Below are positions 52,916 to 64,000 of a stretch of 64,000 nt of DNA, piece after piece; the stretch's first letter is position 1; every line of letters begins with the position of its first letter. The position numbers were made by a program, and so were the translations under genes. The notes below the pieces were generated by a model. That model saw only the letters and a list, made by a program, of their open reading frames with translations. It was not told the DNA's origin and did no database searches. Source of the stretch: Spodoptera frugiperda (taxonomy: Eukaryota; Arthropoda; Insecta; Lepidoptera; Noctuidae); assembly GCF_023101765.2 (NCBI RefSeq), contig NC_064229.1, positions 3,786,001 to 3,850,000 on the forward strand, given 5' to 3'.

Positions 52916-54998
52916 ACAGATAGGACAATGATAGAATTTAGAACTGAGGGTTTAGACATCAGATAACCAGTTCCTTCAACTTTATTAGGATTACTCCAAC
53001 ATATTTTCATATTTGTGATTTGTATGGGCTTTCATAAATGACAATAAATAAAACGTCAATAATTGTTGTATGCAACAAAACTGCACCTTTCAGCTAGCAA
53101 CTCCAACTGCATTTACAAGTAATGTTAACATCGAAAGTGCATCTAAAACAAAACATTATTGGTCGAGTCTGAGTAAATATTTGTGGATACATCGAGGTGC
53201 ACCCAGATGGACACGTATTTACATGTCCTCACCTACCACTTGAGTTCTATGTAGTATTCGTCTATGTACAGACAACTGCATATCAAACGGTAGAGGAAAA
53301 TGTAAGAAGTCTTCAATAAATAGGTATATGGTTTTACCTTTAAGATGAGATACTAAGATTAGAAATCGATGAATTCGTATACCAGCGAAGTTAATTTGAG
53401 GGTTAAGTTAATTTTAGAACACATCTTTGGTAAGTATATTGCTGACTACGTCATGTATAGGTCGCATGCATGATTGTCCAATAGTTTCGATGTCCAGCTC
53501 GGCCCAGGCGCTATTTATTTATTTATTTTTATTAGAAAACCAACAGCGACACAATGAAAATTAACAGTACAGTAAGGCTAATTACAGGTTATCCCAGATT
53601 TATTATTGTAAAGGTGTTTTAAAATTTGTCGAAATCTGGAAATTATGGCTTTATCTGGTACTTTATTTTTTGCTAACCTAATTATTTTTTGGCTCACAAG
53701 GCTACTAAGAATGTCATAACCAGCAAAAGCTATTTTAGGAGACAAAAAGGACACCACTAAACATTTTTGAATATACAAAGTAAATAAACTTATACTTAGT
53801 CAAGTGTTTGGATAAACAGTTGCACGGTTAAGTAGGTTGGTTGTCCGTTTGAATATTAATTGTATGCACATTCGGTACTTAGGAATTCCACATCCACTCC
53901 ACATGCGTCATGATTTCATGAAGAGAATGCACTTACTGCTTAGTCTAAGGACTTTACTCTTCAGTATAGAGAGAGCACCGTTTAGTAGTTCAAGAACATT
54001 TCTGTAAAGGCCATTGGTATACATACAATATTATTTTAACATCAATGCTTTCTTATATCTACAATTTGAAAGGAGCAGCTAGCTTCATTGACACAGACTG
54101 ATGGACAATTCAATTTGACGTTTCCAAAGTGCTTAATTAAGGATTAATTGAAATAAATGCTTTGACTTTAACTTTGACTTTGATTTTAATATTACGAATT
54201 AAAGACTGGACTGTGACATCTGAGTTGGTTTTGGTGTTCCCTTTTAGAGCAGTCAGATTGGAAATACCGGGATCATCTTGTTTAATTGTAGTCTATTTGC
54301 ATAAATAAATATAATTTATCATTTTCTCTTGCATGATGAGCTTGTTTATTACTCCCTTGGTCAATGAGGATGAAAATATAGCTGCTACTACTACTTACTG
54401 CTAGCTACTCTACTACGACTCTCTCTCGCTTCAATTTTGGGACACAAGCGAGAGAGATGCTATGTACTTCACTACTGGACTAAAATACTGGCATAATGCG
54501 AGGCATTAGACTGCCAAAGTAATAGCCAAAAACCCCTTCTAATCTTCGTTTTATGAACCTCAACACACAACAGCAGCTGCTCTAGCCATTGTTTAAACAA
54601 ATAAAGCTGTGCCAGTCTCGGGTTTCCTCAAAAAAGCGACGCAACCATCGAAACGTGAAGGCACGCGCATTCCTTGGGTACCGGGAACCAATGGGATTTT
54701 TTATACTAGATATACCTTAGCTAGCCCACGACTTATTTTCAACTTTACAGTTCCGTAATAAAGTTTAAAGTTGATTGGAGGATTTGGACGGTTTTAGGGT
54801 AGTTTGTTGTGCTCGTGTCTAGGTTTTTTTGTTCATGATCGTGACTCACAAAGGGACCGACGTAATGTAATTATGATTGGACATTATCATTATTTTTGGT
54901 TGTGTGTATAATTGGAGATACTATGAGAAAATGAAGAAAGTTTTATGGGAAGTGTAGTAAGTGGACGAATATTATTCTATTATCTTACTATGCCTATT
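52916..54998. other. Repeat-rich, no gene
   Basis: 53510-53790 begins with (ttat)n and looks like the 3' end of a minus-strand LINE. 54140-54190 is a (tttgac)-rich end related to 14511. Nothing coding was supported. Confidence 0.4.
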
Positions 54999-55003
54999 TG
55001 GGA

Positions 55004-55120
55004 TACCGGGTCTCTAGCTTGAAGCAGGAGTACATACGGGCTGGATTTTAGTCTGTAAAAATCTGACACTCCCTCTTGCCTCACCCAAAGCGGGAGAAGT
55101 AACTGAATGATTTTCTCCCT
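55004..55120 (+). repeat. SINE-like repeat SX, copy 7
   Basis: accgggtctctagcttgaag, caggagtacatacgggctgg, aaaatctgacactccctctt, agtaactgaatgattttctc. Confidence 0.7.
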
Positions 55121-56414
55121 TTAAAAAAATGCCTATTAGGGGTAGAGCAACATGTAACAGAACGCCGGTGCTGCGTCCTTCGAAAACTGATCGTTTATGA
55201 ATTTCAGCACAAAAGGAGACAATGGTCAGAAATACTGCCAACTTCATAGGAGATTCGAATATCGTTTTATAAACAGAGCACACAAGTAAATTCGTTAGCA
55301 GTTGGCACACAAAATGCTGGCCAAGCTGCATTTTCTTTACGACTGCTAACTCTTATGGAGGACACAATAACAAGTGCTTGCTATTGGTATTCACGAATGC
55401 AATATGCATGCAATCAAGCAAGACTGTTTAATGCAAGGGAGTTTGCAATCAAACTTGTTGATTAGTGTGTGATTATATTTTAAGAAAAACGTCTTTAATA
55501 TCTTAATATTGTTGTCTTTTGTCAACAACATCAAGACATAAACAGTATACTACTGAACTCTGAATCTCCTCTACATAAGTGGATCTGACATTTAAAATTT
55601 TCCAGAATTATCTTTGCTAGAAACCTCACGGAGTCCGAGATCTTTCCCACAAATGCAAAACCGTGGAAATCCGCTCGTACGTTCTGGAGTTATAGTGGCA
55701 CGAAAGAAAACCCGACTTATTTTTATATTATAGAAGATAGAATTTCACAAAATCTGTTCACTAAAGAGAACCAATATTCAGGCAGCCTTAAACGTAAAGC
55801 AAACTCGTACTGAACCACCCAGCATAGACGATTGGTAGTACAGCTTAACTAGTAAGGTTAAATGTCACAATTTTAAAATTCAGGCTTATTAAGTTAGTTA
55901 TAACTTATTCCTCAAGATACGAGGAAAAATCTGGAGACCATGACAAGAATGGGACAAAAGTAAGAGGGATAATCCATAATCTTGAAACCACAATAAAATA
56001 GACAACAAGCTGAGAGAGATCACAGTTAAAAGATTCAAATTCATCAACCAACTAACACTTCTAAAGAGAGAAGTTAGACAAACAAACAGACAGACGGACG
56101 TACTCACTTCCATTTATTAGTAAGTTCCAACACTTCGTACATGCACACAATTCATAGTACATCATCCGTTTGAGCTTTTAGTTAAACATGACCAAGTACA
56201 GTCGGCTACACAAGTGATAGGAATGAGTTATGATATGTGTGTTTGTATGTTTGTTTGTATGGTTGTGTGGCTCACGAGCTGTTGCTGTGTACTTAGTTCA
56301 TTTATTTCATGGGATGTGTGCAGGGAAGGTTGGAAATGTTATTAATTACTTGGTACAGTCGAGTGGTGAACTGTTTTGGAATTAGTATTGATTGACTATT
56401 TATTTTTAATTGTG
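55121..56414. other. No gene seen
   Basis: AT-rich. Frames at 55014-55331 and 55898-56113 (minus) lack support; the former overlaps an SX repeat. (tgtt)n-type simple repeat at about 56240-56270. Confidence 0.45.
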
Positions 56415-56672
56415 GAAGAGCCATGCTTCGGCACGAATGGGCCGGCTCGACCGGAGTGAAACCACGGCCTCACAGAAATCCGACGTGAAACAACGCTTGC
56501 GTTGTGTGAGTGAGGTTACCTGAGACCCAATTACCAATCTTACCAATCCCCAAAATGCCGACAACGCACTTGTAACACCTCTGGTGTTTCAAGTGTCCAT
56601 GGGCGGCGGTGATTGCTTACCATCATCATCATAATCATGACCCGTTTCCATCGTCGGCTTGTTCCAAAAAAA
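56415..56672 (-). repeat. Interspersed repeat SY, copy 4 (longest)
   Basis: Begins gaagagccatgcttcggcac, gaatgggccggctcgaccgg, agtgaaaccacggcctcaca and continues through aacaacgcttgcgttgtgtg, to tgattgcttaccatcatcat; the end has expanded to a (cat)n stretch and an A run. Confidence 0.75.
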
Positions 56673-58243
56673 AAAAATGTCCAATACACTTGTGTACAGG
56701 ACAGTACGGAATAGTATTTGTCACTACGCGTCTAGACATTTGTATGCCGCGCCCGTAGTTCCGTTCCTGCAGGCCCGGCCACTTAGAATAGCAGACACAT
56801 TGTACGCGGGTTAAACTTGTGTGTCACGATGTTTGCTACACTTTTAGTTAAGAAAGTATTGAGTTTTAGCTTTATTTGGAAGGTTATTACAACATAATTT
56901 GAGGCCACGCTTTTAAATCCCCAAAAAATACATTTGCTTTGTATTAGCACTTTTCACTAGTATCTGTTATGATATGAGTCTCATAGAATAGAGAAAGAAG
57001 GTGAGCCTAATCCCCATAGGTATACTGGACATTATTCTGGTACATGCATGATAGAATATATAAACGATAAATATACTAAAATAACATTTTTAAAATGTTT
57101 GTCTGCCTGTCTACCTGTCTGTCTTTCTTTTTGTTTGTTCCAGCTAATCTGTAAAATGGCTAGAAAGGTTTTGACGAGACTTTTATTGGGAGGTACCTGA
57201 TCCACTAACTTAGACTACTTTTATTTTTTTAAATTGGGTGTACACAGTGACATTACGTGCCATAATGTGCACCTCTGCCTACCCCTTCGGGGATTAAAGG
57301 CGTGACGATATGCATGTATGTATTTTTTTAAATGATGTCACAAAGTCCGTAGTCTACGCGAGCGAAGCTGCAGACATCAGCTAGTCATAACTAAAATTTA
57401 GATTTCTAGATCAATGACATGTTTATTTCTTTCCTCGGCGGCGCCATAATTCCCATCACTACATTCCTATAGTATTCTTTTTAATATGTCACGGGCATTA
57501 TTTACAAAGGGGACTCGGTCCCTACTAGACATGGTGCGTCTGGTCTGTGTGAGGTCCAAAAAAAGCATCAGTCATCTCATCTGTTGAGCGTGGGCGATGT
57601 TTGGAAACAGTTGTTTTGACTTGTAACTTCTAGTTATTGATATTAGAATACTTCATTAACACGTGGCTAAATTGTAAACTGATTCCCTATGATGAAAGAT
57701 GTGTATCCATTTAACATTATACGAGCTTGTTATGAGATTATAAAAACATTAACTAAATACAAATAAATATGCAAAATCGAGCCCTAAAAACGAAACATTA
57801 AGTACCGACGTACTGTTTCCTCATTTCTTAAACGTCTAGTAACTTGGATCCAAATTAAGTGACCAAAATAACTATACCAGCAAGCGTTTTGAAACTATAA
57901 ATTTTCTGCATTCCTTTTTAACAACGAATCACTATTTCAATCTTCAAATTATCTTCAAGTTAAGTTTAATGTGATTTGCAAATGATCTCGTCAAAATCCT
58001 AACAAGTAAAGTTTTTTTATTCTAATTAGCATTCGTCTCTCGTGGAGATGTTATCAAATGTTGAAACATTTGCCAAAAGTGCCGTCATCTTCAATTAATA
58101 CGACTCTGCTTACGACGTGACTCGAAACGTTATAAACTTAGTTCTTGGAATAATTTTAGTTGAGGCCTAATGAAGCAATGACTTGTTGTATAAAACCTCT
58201 TTGGATAAAAGTGAGTATCCTTTTTTGACGTTTTAGGCTTTTT
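56673..58243. other. Repeat-bearing, no gene
   Basis: 57085-57390 includes a (tctg)n stretch, the repeat ctctgcctaccccttcgggg also seen reversed near 12475, and the ending gcgagcgaagctgcagacat cagctagt. No coding frame. Confidence 0.45.
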
Positions 58244-58340
58244 ATGAGAAAATCTATTATTCTCCCTCTTTGGGTGAGGCGAGAGGAAGTGTCAGACTCT
58301 TACTGCTCCGGTAACCCGTTAGGCCATCCGCAGATTAAGA
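58244..58340 (-). repeat. SINE-like repeat SX, copy 8 (partial)
   Basis: gagaaaatctattattctcc, ctctttgggtgaggcgagag, gaagtgtcagactcttactg, then jumps to ctccggtaacccgttaggcc; an internal segment is deleted. Confidence 0.7.
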
Positions 58341-59103
58341 GGTAAACATAGCGTAACTCATGTGCAGCTCCGGATTAATTGACTAGTTCGTGAGATTAGA
58401 AGTTGATCTTTTGTTTTTGCTTAAATAGAAACTTTAGGTTTGTTTAAATGTTTTAAAAAAGTTTAAATGACATATTTTTTAATGCCGTAAGTCGCAATCT
58501 ACTGACTATTATTTTACATCTTCAGGCGTTTAAAAATATAATTTACTCATTGTTTAGCATTTTACGATGGAGAAATCCATACAATTACCGATCCAACACG
58601 AAAATAACATTAAATAATAAAATTCAAAGAGCGCGTGGGCATTAAACGGTCAAAAAAAAGCATTGTCGATGGTAATTGCTTCATTTTGTACGTCATCTGT
58701 GGTCATCTACAGTCCAAAGTTAGCTGACCTCTCATTTTGAGCCATAATAATAAAAGCAGGGGTCAAGTTATACTGGTAGTTTAAACACCGTCGTCTTTCT
58801 TAAATCTAATGGAGATGGCAGAGATTATGTAAGTAATTCGTGGTCAATAGACCCATAATTATACGAATTTTGAAAGTATTTTGAATATTATTTAATGAAA
58901 ATATTGTATGCTTGGCTATAATGGAATGCCCATTGTGACTTGTTACTATGGGTTGATTTAAGTATTGCGACTAAGTATGTCTTTGAAGGACTTACTAGAA
59001 ACTTATAAAGAGTCATGTTGTTGAAATATCAAGCAGTGTATTACAGTAAGTCGTTTTTGAATTAACCAAATATTCTTTCAATCTTCCACAAAATCACTAC
59101 ATA
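58341..59103. other. No gene seen
   Basis: AT-rich noncoding DNA. Confidence 0.45.
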
Positions 59104-59292
59104 GTATAAAACAAAGTCGCTTTCTCTGTCCCTATGTCTCTTTGTATGCTTAAGTCTTTAAAAGCACGCAACGGATTTTGATGCGGTTTTTTTAATAGAT
59201 GGAGTGATTCAAGAGGAATTTTCATATATATAATACATGCATAATATATCACCATTGCACCCATGCGAAGCTGGGGCGGGTCGCTAGTAGTA
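59104..59292 (+). repeat. Interspersed repeat SZ, copy 2
   Basis: Near-identical to 13594-13768 (tataaaacaaagtcgctttc ... gcgaagctggggcgggtcgc), with two small insertions. Confidence 0.75.
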
Positions 59293-59636
59293 AACAAACA
59301 AAGTCTTTGGATTTCAAAATGACTAATTATAAAATGGCTTACATAAGCCTATATAGAACTTTAGTGTCCAACTCTTAAACGCTACTTTGTTACATTGACA
59401 AATCTTTCTACAGTCACCAACACCTTTATCTCAACCAGATAAGGTTCAAAATCTTTACATCCAGCTGCAAATGTATTGGTATCTTGATGATTCATCGAGT
59501 ATTGTCTTGTACTACGGCCAGTGTTTGGCAATTTAGTATAAGAGGTGCGGTACTGGACCCGCCAAGTTAAGTTCATCTGTAAGGCTAATTTGTAAGATGA
59601 TGAAATTATAACACGCTAAGTCCAATAGTCACCCAG

Positions 59637-59757
59637 AGCTGCGGACAACGTAACAGGTTACCGGGGCTCCGGCTCAAAGCAGGAGAAGGAACGGGGTGGT
59701 TTTCAGTCAAAAAGAGATTTACATTCCCTCCCGCCTCACCCAAGGCGGGGAGCACAG
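59637..59757 (+). repeat. SINE-like repeat SX, copy 9
   Basis: gttaccggggctccggctca, aagcaggagaaggaacgggg, tggttttcagtcaaaaagag, cccgcctcacccaaggcggg. Confidence 0.8.
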
Positions 59758-60680
59758 CACATCATGATCTTTTTTTTTAAAACTGTTTATCAAGGTCCCC
59801 ATTTCTATGAGTGTGTGTGTGTAGCCTACATACATTTATGTTGGATTTTATACATCAATACCTAGATAGTACTTATATTCAGCGTGTACATAAACAGTAT
59901 CATTGTCCTAAATTCTAGCCTAACAGTACCTTTAGTACGAGTTTGCCTTACATTTAAAGCAATCGAAACGAGAGCGCGTTCGGCGCTCTGATTGGTTGGT
60001 TTATTCGGATCGTTCAGTACCTCCTAGACTAATTGGTTCTATAGGCCAGTTGCAACTTCGGCAATGATCGTGAATGCATGAGCTGGGCTCAGTTGTCTCT
60101 CAAGGATACGTAGAGAAAGTACTATGGACAAAAGACTATTCAGTTGACTGATTAGTTTGAACGTAATTAGCATAAATAGGTCTTTGTTTAAGATTTTGTG
60201 GAGTTAGCTTTCAAAATGGAGGGTTTAAAAGTGTTTTGAGTTGTAATACTGGTATGGATTTGTCTTTAGATTTATGTTGCTTATCATAATAATTATGAAG
60301 GAGGACTCTTAAGAGGGAGGTCTTTGTTCACTAGTTCCTAGATCGATGTCAAATCATAAAACTTAATGAAGTTGAGGAGAAATTAAAAGTTCGCATGAAG
60401 GAGAGTCCCGCTATCACTTAAAACTAGTAGAGAATTTCTCTAGTCTCTAGTAAAATTGAAAAAGTATGGATTAACAACACATTGAACAACATTACAGACG
60501 TAATAAACAGCAGGATTAAACCAGACTTTACCATAGACTGTTCTATTTTTAAAACAGATCAACGAAAAATATAGAAGTGCTTTCGTGGAACAGGACAAAA
60601 TTTGATGACACTATTGATAGCCCCACTATTTTCGTATGACTGTGTTCTAAATTCAAAAGCGGAACGGATAAATGGAGAAC
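59758..60680. other. No gene seen
   Basis: Contains (tg)n at about 59810-59820 and, at 59936-59980, the single arm of the foldback family at 49057. No gene. Confidence 0.45.
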
Positions 60681-60828
60681 TAACGCCTGAATACTCAAAC
60701 GCTACCCAATTTAAAGTTGTACTTAAATATCGTGCTATCTCTGTTATTTTATAAAGAAATGATAGTGACAGAAATACATTTGAGAGCGTCTTAAAATTGA
60801 GTAGCGTTTGAGTATTCGGGCTTAACTG
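60681..60828. mobile_element. Foldback MITE of about 148 bp
   Basis: Left cgcctgaatactcaaacgct acccaatttaaa; right complement gcccgaatactcaaacgcta ctcaattttaa. TAA precedes and follows (ctaacgcc/gggcttaac), suggesting a 3-bp target duplication. Confidence 0.8.
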
Positions 60829-61955
60829 TTTGAAGCTACCAGACACCAGACAAAGACCTTTTGCTTGAAAGTTGAAATGGAGTAGGCGTTTAATCAAATA
60901 ATTGCATCGATGCATGTATGTCGATAACATCTGAGTTCCGAGCATATTTAGGCGGGGATTTGAACGTGCATGTACCAAAACACATGTGGCTAAAGGTACC
61001 TACGCTATGTCGGATTACTCACAAAATTATTCGGATACTTACACAAAAAATCATGTGTCATCAACCATTTTTGGAATAAAGTAGGTGCAGTTTTTTGGAT
61101 ACCTTTTTTTCTCCGTAGAAGCAATTTTTATTTGGGCGATTTGTTATTACTGTTTTGTCGAAGTGGGTGTAATTTAAATGTGTAAGATTGGAAGAAAAAT
61201 GTGACTGTATTTTGGCAAGCTGCAATATGCTATCGTAATTTTATGCGTGTTCTGAGTTCCGTGTGGCGTGTACCGAATTTTCGTAATTCGAATCTTGTAA
61301 TAAAACTGTAAGGTTAGCCAACCTAACGCGCTCAAACTTTCTGCAATGTGTCAACATTCAAATATGGAATTGAGTCGATTACGTTCAAAATTAATCGCTT
61401 TCTGCGCGCAATGGTTCTGAGTTAAAACATCACGAGACTTACAGAAAACAGACTCATGTTTCACTAAAACAATTACGCCAAAACAATACATGGTTTTATT
61501 ACTTTAAAACAAAAATGGTAACGTTGTACGTGACTCTCAATGTCCTAAACTAGCTTGTTACGTTGCGTTCACAGTTTTTTTAAGCCATAGTTAAGTCGGG
61601 CCCCAATTTCGGTAGAAGAAGGTACCTACAATCGGCTCAGATGTGGGGTCATTACTACGAATAGATTTTTTTGGCTCGTACCTAAGTTAAAGCGATTCCT
61701 TTTTTAAAATCCTTTGAGAACTCTTTGAATAGAAATGGAATTTTAAAATTGGAGCGGGCGTTTTGTTTTCTTTGTGTGAGGAGTTCTATGAAGTATGAAA
61801 CCTTTTTGGTACCTACTTGGTTAGGGCAAAATTGGGACTTATGCACGCTTCAGACCTTTAACCGTGCAGTATTGACTGTGCAGTTAAATCGTAAGGTGTG
61901 AGGTTGTTTGAACCAAGAATTTAATGGTACAGTTAAATGCGTAAGGCGTGCATTA
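60829..61955. other. No gene seen
   Basis: AT-rich noncoding DNA. Confidence 0.45.
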
Positions 61956-62093
61956 CTCCGGAGTTGCGGACTGCCTAGCTTGTTACCGGGGCTCTGACTC
62001 GAAAAGCTAGAGTAGGAACGGGGTGGTTTTTAGTCAGTAAGAGTCTGACAGTCCCTGGTGTCATTGTCACGTTATTAAATGATTTTCCCCCTT
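61956..62093 (+). repeat. SINE-like repeat SX, copy 10
   Basis: tccggagttgcggactgcct, ttaccggggctctgactcga, ggaacggggtggtttttagt, cagtaagagtctgacagtcc, aaatgattttccccctt. Confidence 0.8.
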
Positions 62094-62478
62094 TAAAAAG
62101 AGGCGTGCATTACATACTAAGTGGCGTGTGGTGTACCTACTACACTTTTAGTTACGAAATCTTGCAAAGTATTTCATAATTTTGTACTTATCTTGAATTC
62201 TATACACTGTCTATACATGAACGAATCTAATTCAAAGTGTTCTCATACATTTATCCCGTCGATGGATCCACGGGGTCATTGTATCAAGCTTATTGTTTAC
62301 AAACTGACAATACGGGCTGCATTACTCATTTTCGCAGCAACCCTACTGACAATAAGTGTTTGTTTAAGAAAGAGGGTCCTAAACAAAAGGGGGCCATATT
62401 GAAACGTTCATATCACATTCAGAAGTGAATATTTGTCAAAAATCAAATACCTAAGAACAGAACGTATATATTTCAGAC
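62094..62478. other. No gene seen
   Basis: Two overlapping short frames (62121-62428) without features. Confidence 0.45.
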
Positions 62479-62683
62479 TTTCAGAGATTATAAGTTTTTA
62501 AACTAACATGGTCACTAACACTAGTATTAGAACTCGAAACGGGATATTTACTATGTTTTTCTATTTCACTGTTGCAAGCGCCATAATCACGGATGAACTG
62601 ATGACAGTAAATAGAAATATAAAAACATGGTAACTAAATATCCTGTTTCATGTTCTAATACTACCAGTAGTTTCAGAGATTAT
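62479..62683. mobile_element. Foldback element flanked by 13-bp direct repeats
   Basis: TTTCAGAGATTAT occurs at 62479-62491 and 62671-62683. Between them the sequence folds on itself: actagtattagaactcgaaa cgggatattta on the left pairs with the complement of taaatatcctgtttcatgtt ctaatacta on the right. Confidence 0.75.
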
Positions 62684-62686
62684 CGT

Positions 62687-63684
62687 AAGTGACCCGGTTG
62701 TGGCCACTTTAAGAATTTTGTCGACTTTGAGGCTTTCTTAACTTATAGTTTTTGTTATCACGAACATATTTCTTGTAAAAAGTCATTTAACATGTATTAA
62801 TCTTGCCTAAGAAAACCCTTTTTTTAAAGAACGTCCAATAGAAAAATAACTGTATAAAAAAGAAAAAAAAAGGGAGTTTGTGCCATTTTTGGCCAGATTC
62901 GTGCCATTTCTGGCCACGGTCGTGTGCCAGTTCTGGCCATCAAAAAATACAATAAAAGTAATCAAAATTTATTAATTAAATTTAACATTTTAGAAACAAT
63001 GGTTTTCATTTAGTATGGAAAATATTAAATATTATTACTTCACTTGAATTTAACTTACAAATAAAGAGATCAACATTTATATGAAGTTGGTAAAAGCTGC
63101 AAAGTAAACTGACCTCCCTTTGTGTGAAGGCAATTTATTGCATCTCTGAAAATGAAAAATATGTATTTGTTGATATGTAAAGCCAAGGAAAAATAATAAA
63201 TAAATTACGATAAATGACTAGAAGTGGGACGTTTATGTTACAAAAGTTTTGGCCAGCCGTGTGGCCAAAGATGGAGAAATTCATAATTTTGTCTCCATTA
63301 GTGGCCACCTTCTAATAATCCCACTTCAGAAACATATGGCGTCAAAATAACTTTAGTTCCACTTAGACAATATATTCTTCATGTAGTACTAACATAAACA
63401 TCCAAACAATAAGCAAAGATTAAAAAAATAAAAACCAAATCCTCACCCGCTCGCCTTAGCCTTTTTGTTAAGATCTTAACAATTTCACCCTCAACTAAAA
63501 AGAATGACTTGTTGCATCGAAGTGAAGTTTGACACATCAAAGCTGCCAACGGTATCAGTGTCTCCAATATTCAATATTTTAAATACTGTACATCACAGAG
63601 TAATTTATTTGTCCATGCCTTAGTTATAAATATTTGAAGGCCCAAGTGGCCACAAAGGGGTCGATGGCCACAACCGGGTCACTT
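62687..63684. mobile_element. 998-bp TIR element with TGGCCA subterminal repeats
   Basis: Perfect 20-bp terminal inverted repeats AAGTGACCCGGTTGTGGCCA (62687-62706) and their complement (63665-63684). About 180 bases inside the left end, three short repeats (about 20 bp) run in tandem at 62880-62939, each of the form gtgcca(g/t)tt-tggcca. Further ggcca motifs lie at about 63250-63310 and 63645-63655. No transposase frame. The target duplication is not clear. Confidence 0.85.
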
Positions 63685-64000
63685 GCCCTATACGGTGATA
63701 TTTAAAATAGCATATTGTAGGTATTTATTTAGTCCATAAAACAACAACAAAACAATTATTATGTTATTTAAACATCGTCTACGTATCGTCTGCAGTCAAG
63801 AAAAACAACGTTCCTTACGTTTGTTTAGTTAGACGTAACAATCTAGTTCTAATATTATTTCGTACTCGAAAAGTTTGTTGACCTCGTGTAAAACTCGACG
63901 GTTTTTATTGTCAGATGATTTTATTAGTTCTTTGGAGAGTCTACTACATAGATCTTATAAGCGTTGCCAAGAAAACTTGCGATATATTTTATTTTGATTA
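63685..64000. other. No gene seen
   Basis: AT-rich noncoding end of the window. Confidence 0.45.

Overview
The window looks like nuclear DNA of a moth (Lepidoptera, probably a noctuoid). It is AT-rich and intron-bearing, with long gene-poor stretches crowded by short interspersed repeats, MITEs and non-LTR retrotransposon debris. The recognisable host genes are insect-type single-copy genes (PINX1, angel, TXNDC12/ERp18). The identification rests on gene content and repeat style; no search was run.

Left part (1-10 kb): after repeat-rich DNA come an unrecognised lysine-rich protein gene (2515-3339, minus), a two-exon PINX1 orthologue (4117-5431, minus) and, in the opposite direction, an angel/CCR4-type gene (6726-8069, plus) with a long AT-rich 3' region. 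From 10 to 19 kb I see mostly repeats, plus one well-formed first coding exon on the minus strand (16922-16990) below a CpG-richer upstream block.

Middle part (19-37.5 kb, plus strand): a cluster of very small genes, each with one short hydrophobic segment. Four of them (27.9, 34.7, 35.9 and 37.2 kb) are clear paralogues. The last three lie in tandem units of about 1.1 kb that share flanking DNA. Differences between the two youngest copies are mainly synonymous, so I regard the microproteins as real. The first tandem unit has been split by a TIR element (29301-34575), which itself carries a 5'-truncated R1-clade LINE (30186-34281) with a 13-bp target-site duplication. The sister units preserve the empty site. 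Three further small single-TM ORFs (19.4, 22.8 and 25.2 kb) precede the array and may be distant relatives.

Right part (38-64 kb): a minus-strand gene of unknown identity runs from a start exon at 47397 through an exon at 44598-44451 to a probable exon at 40102-39899, and presumably beyond. TXNDC12 (42542-43666, plus) is nested in one of its introns. The remainder is repeat-rich: a decayed RTE-type LINE (50130-52345), many MITEs, copies of a SINE-like repeat, and a 998-bp TIR element at the right end. No tRNA, rRNA or CRISPR feature was found.
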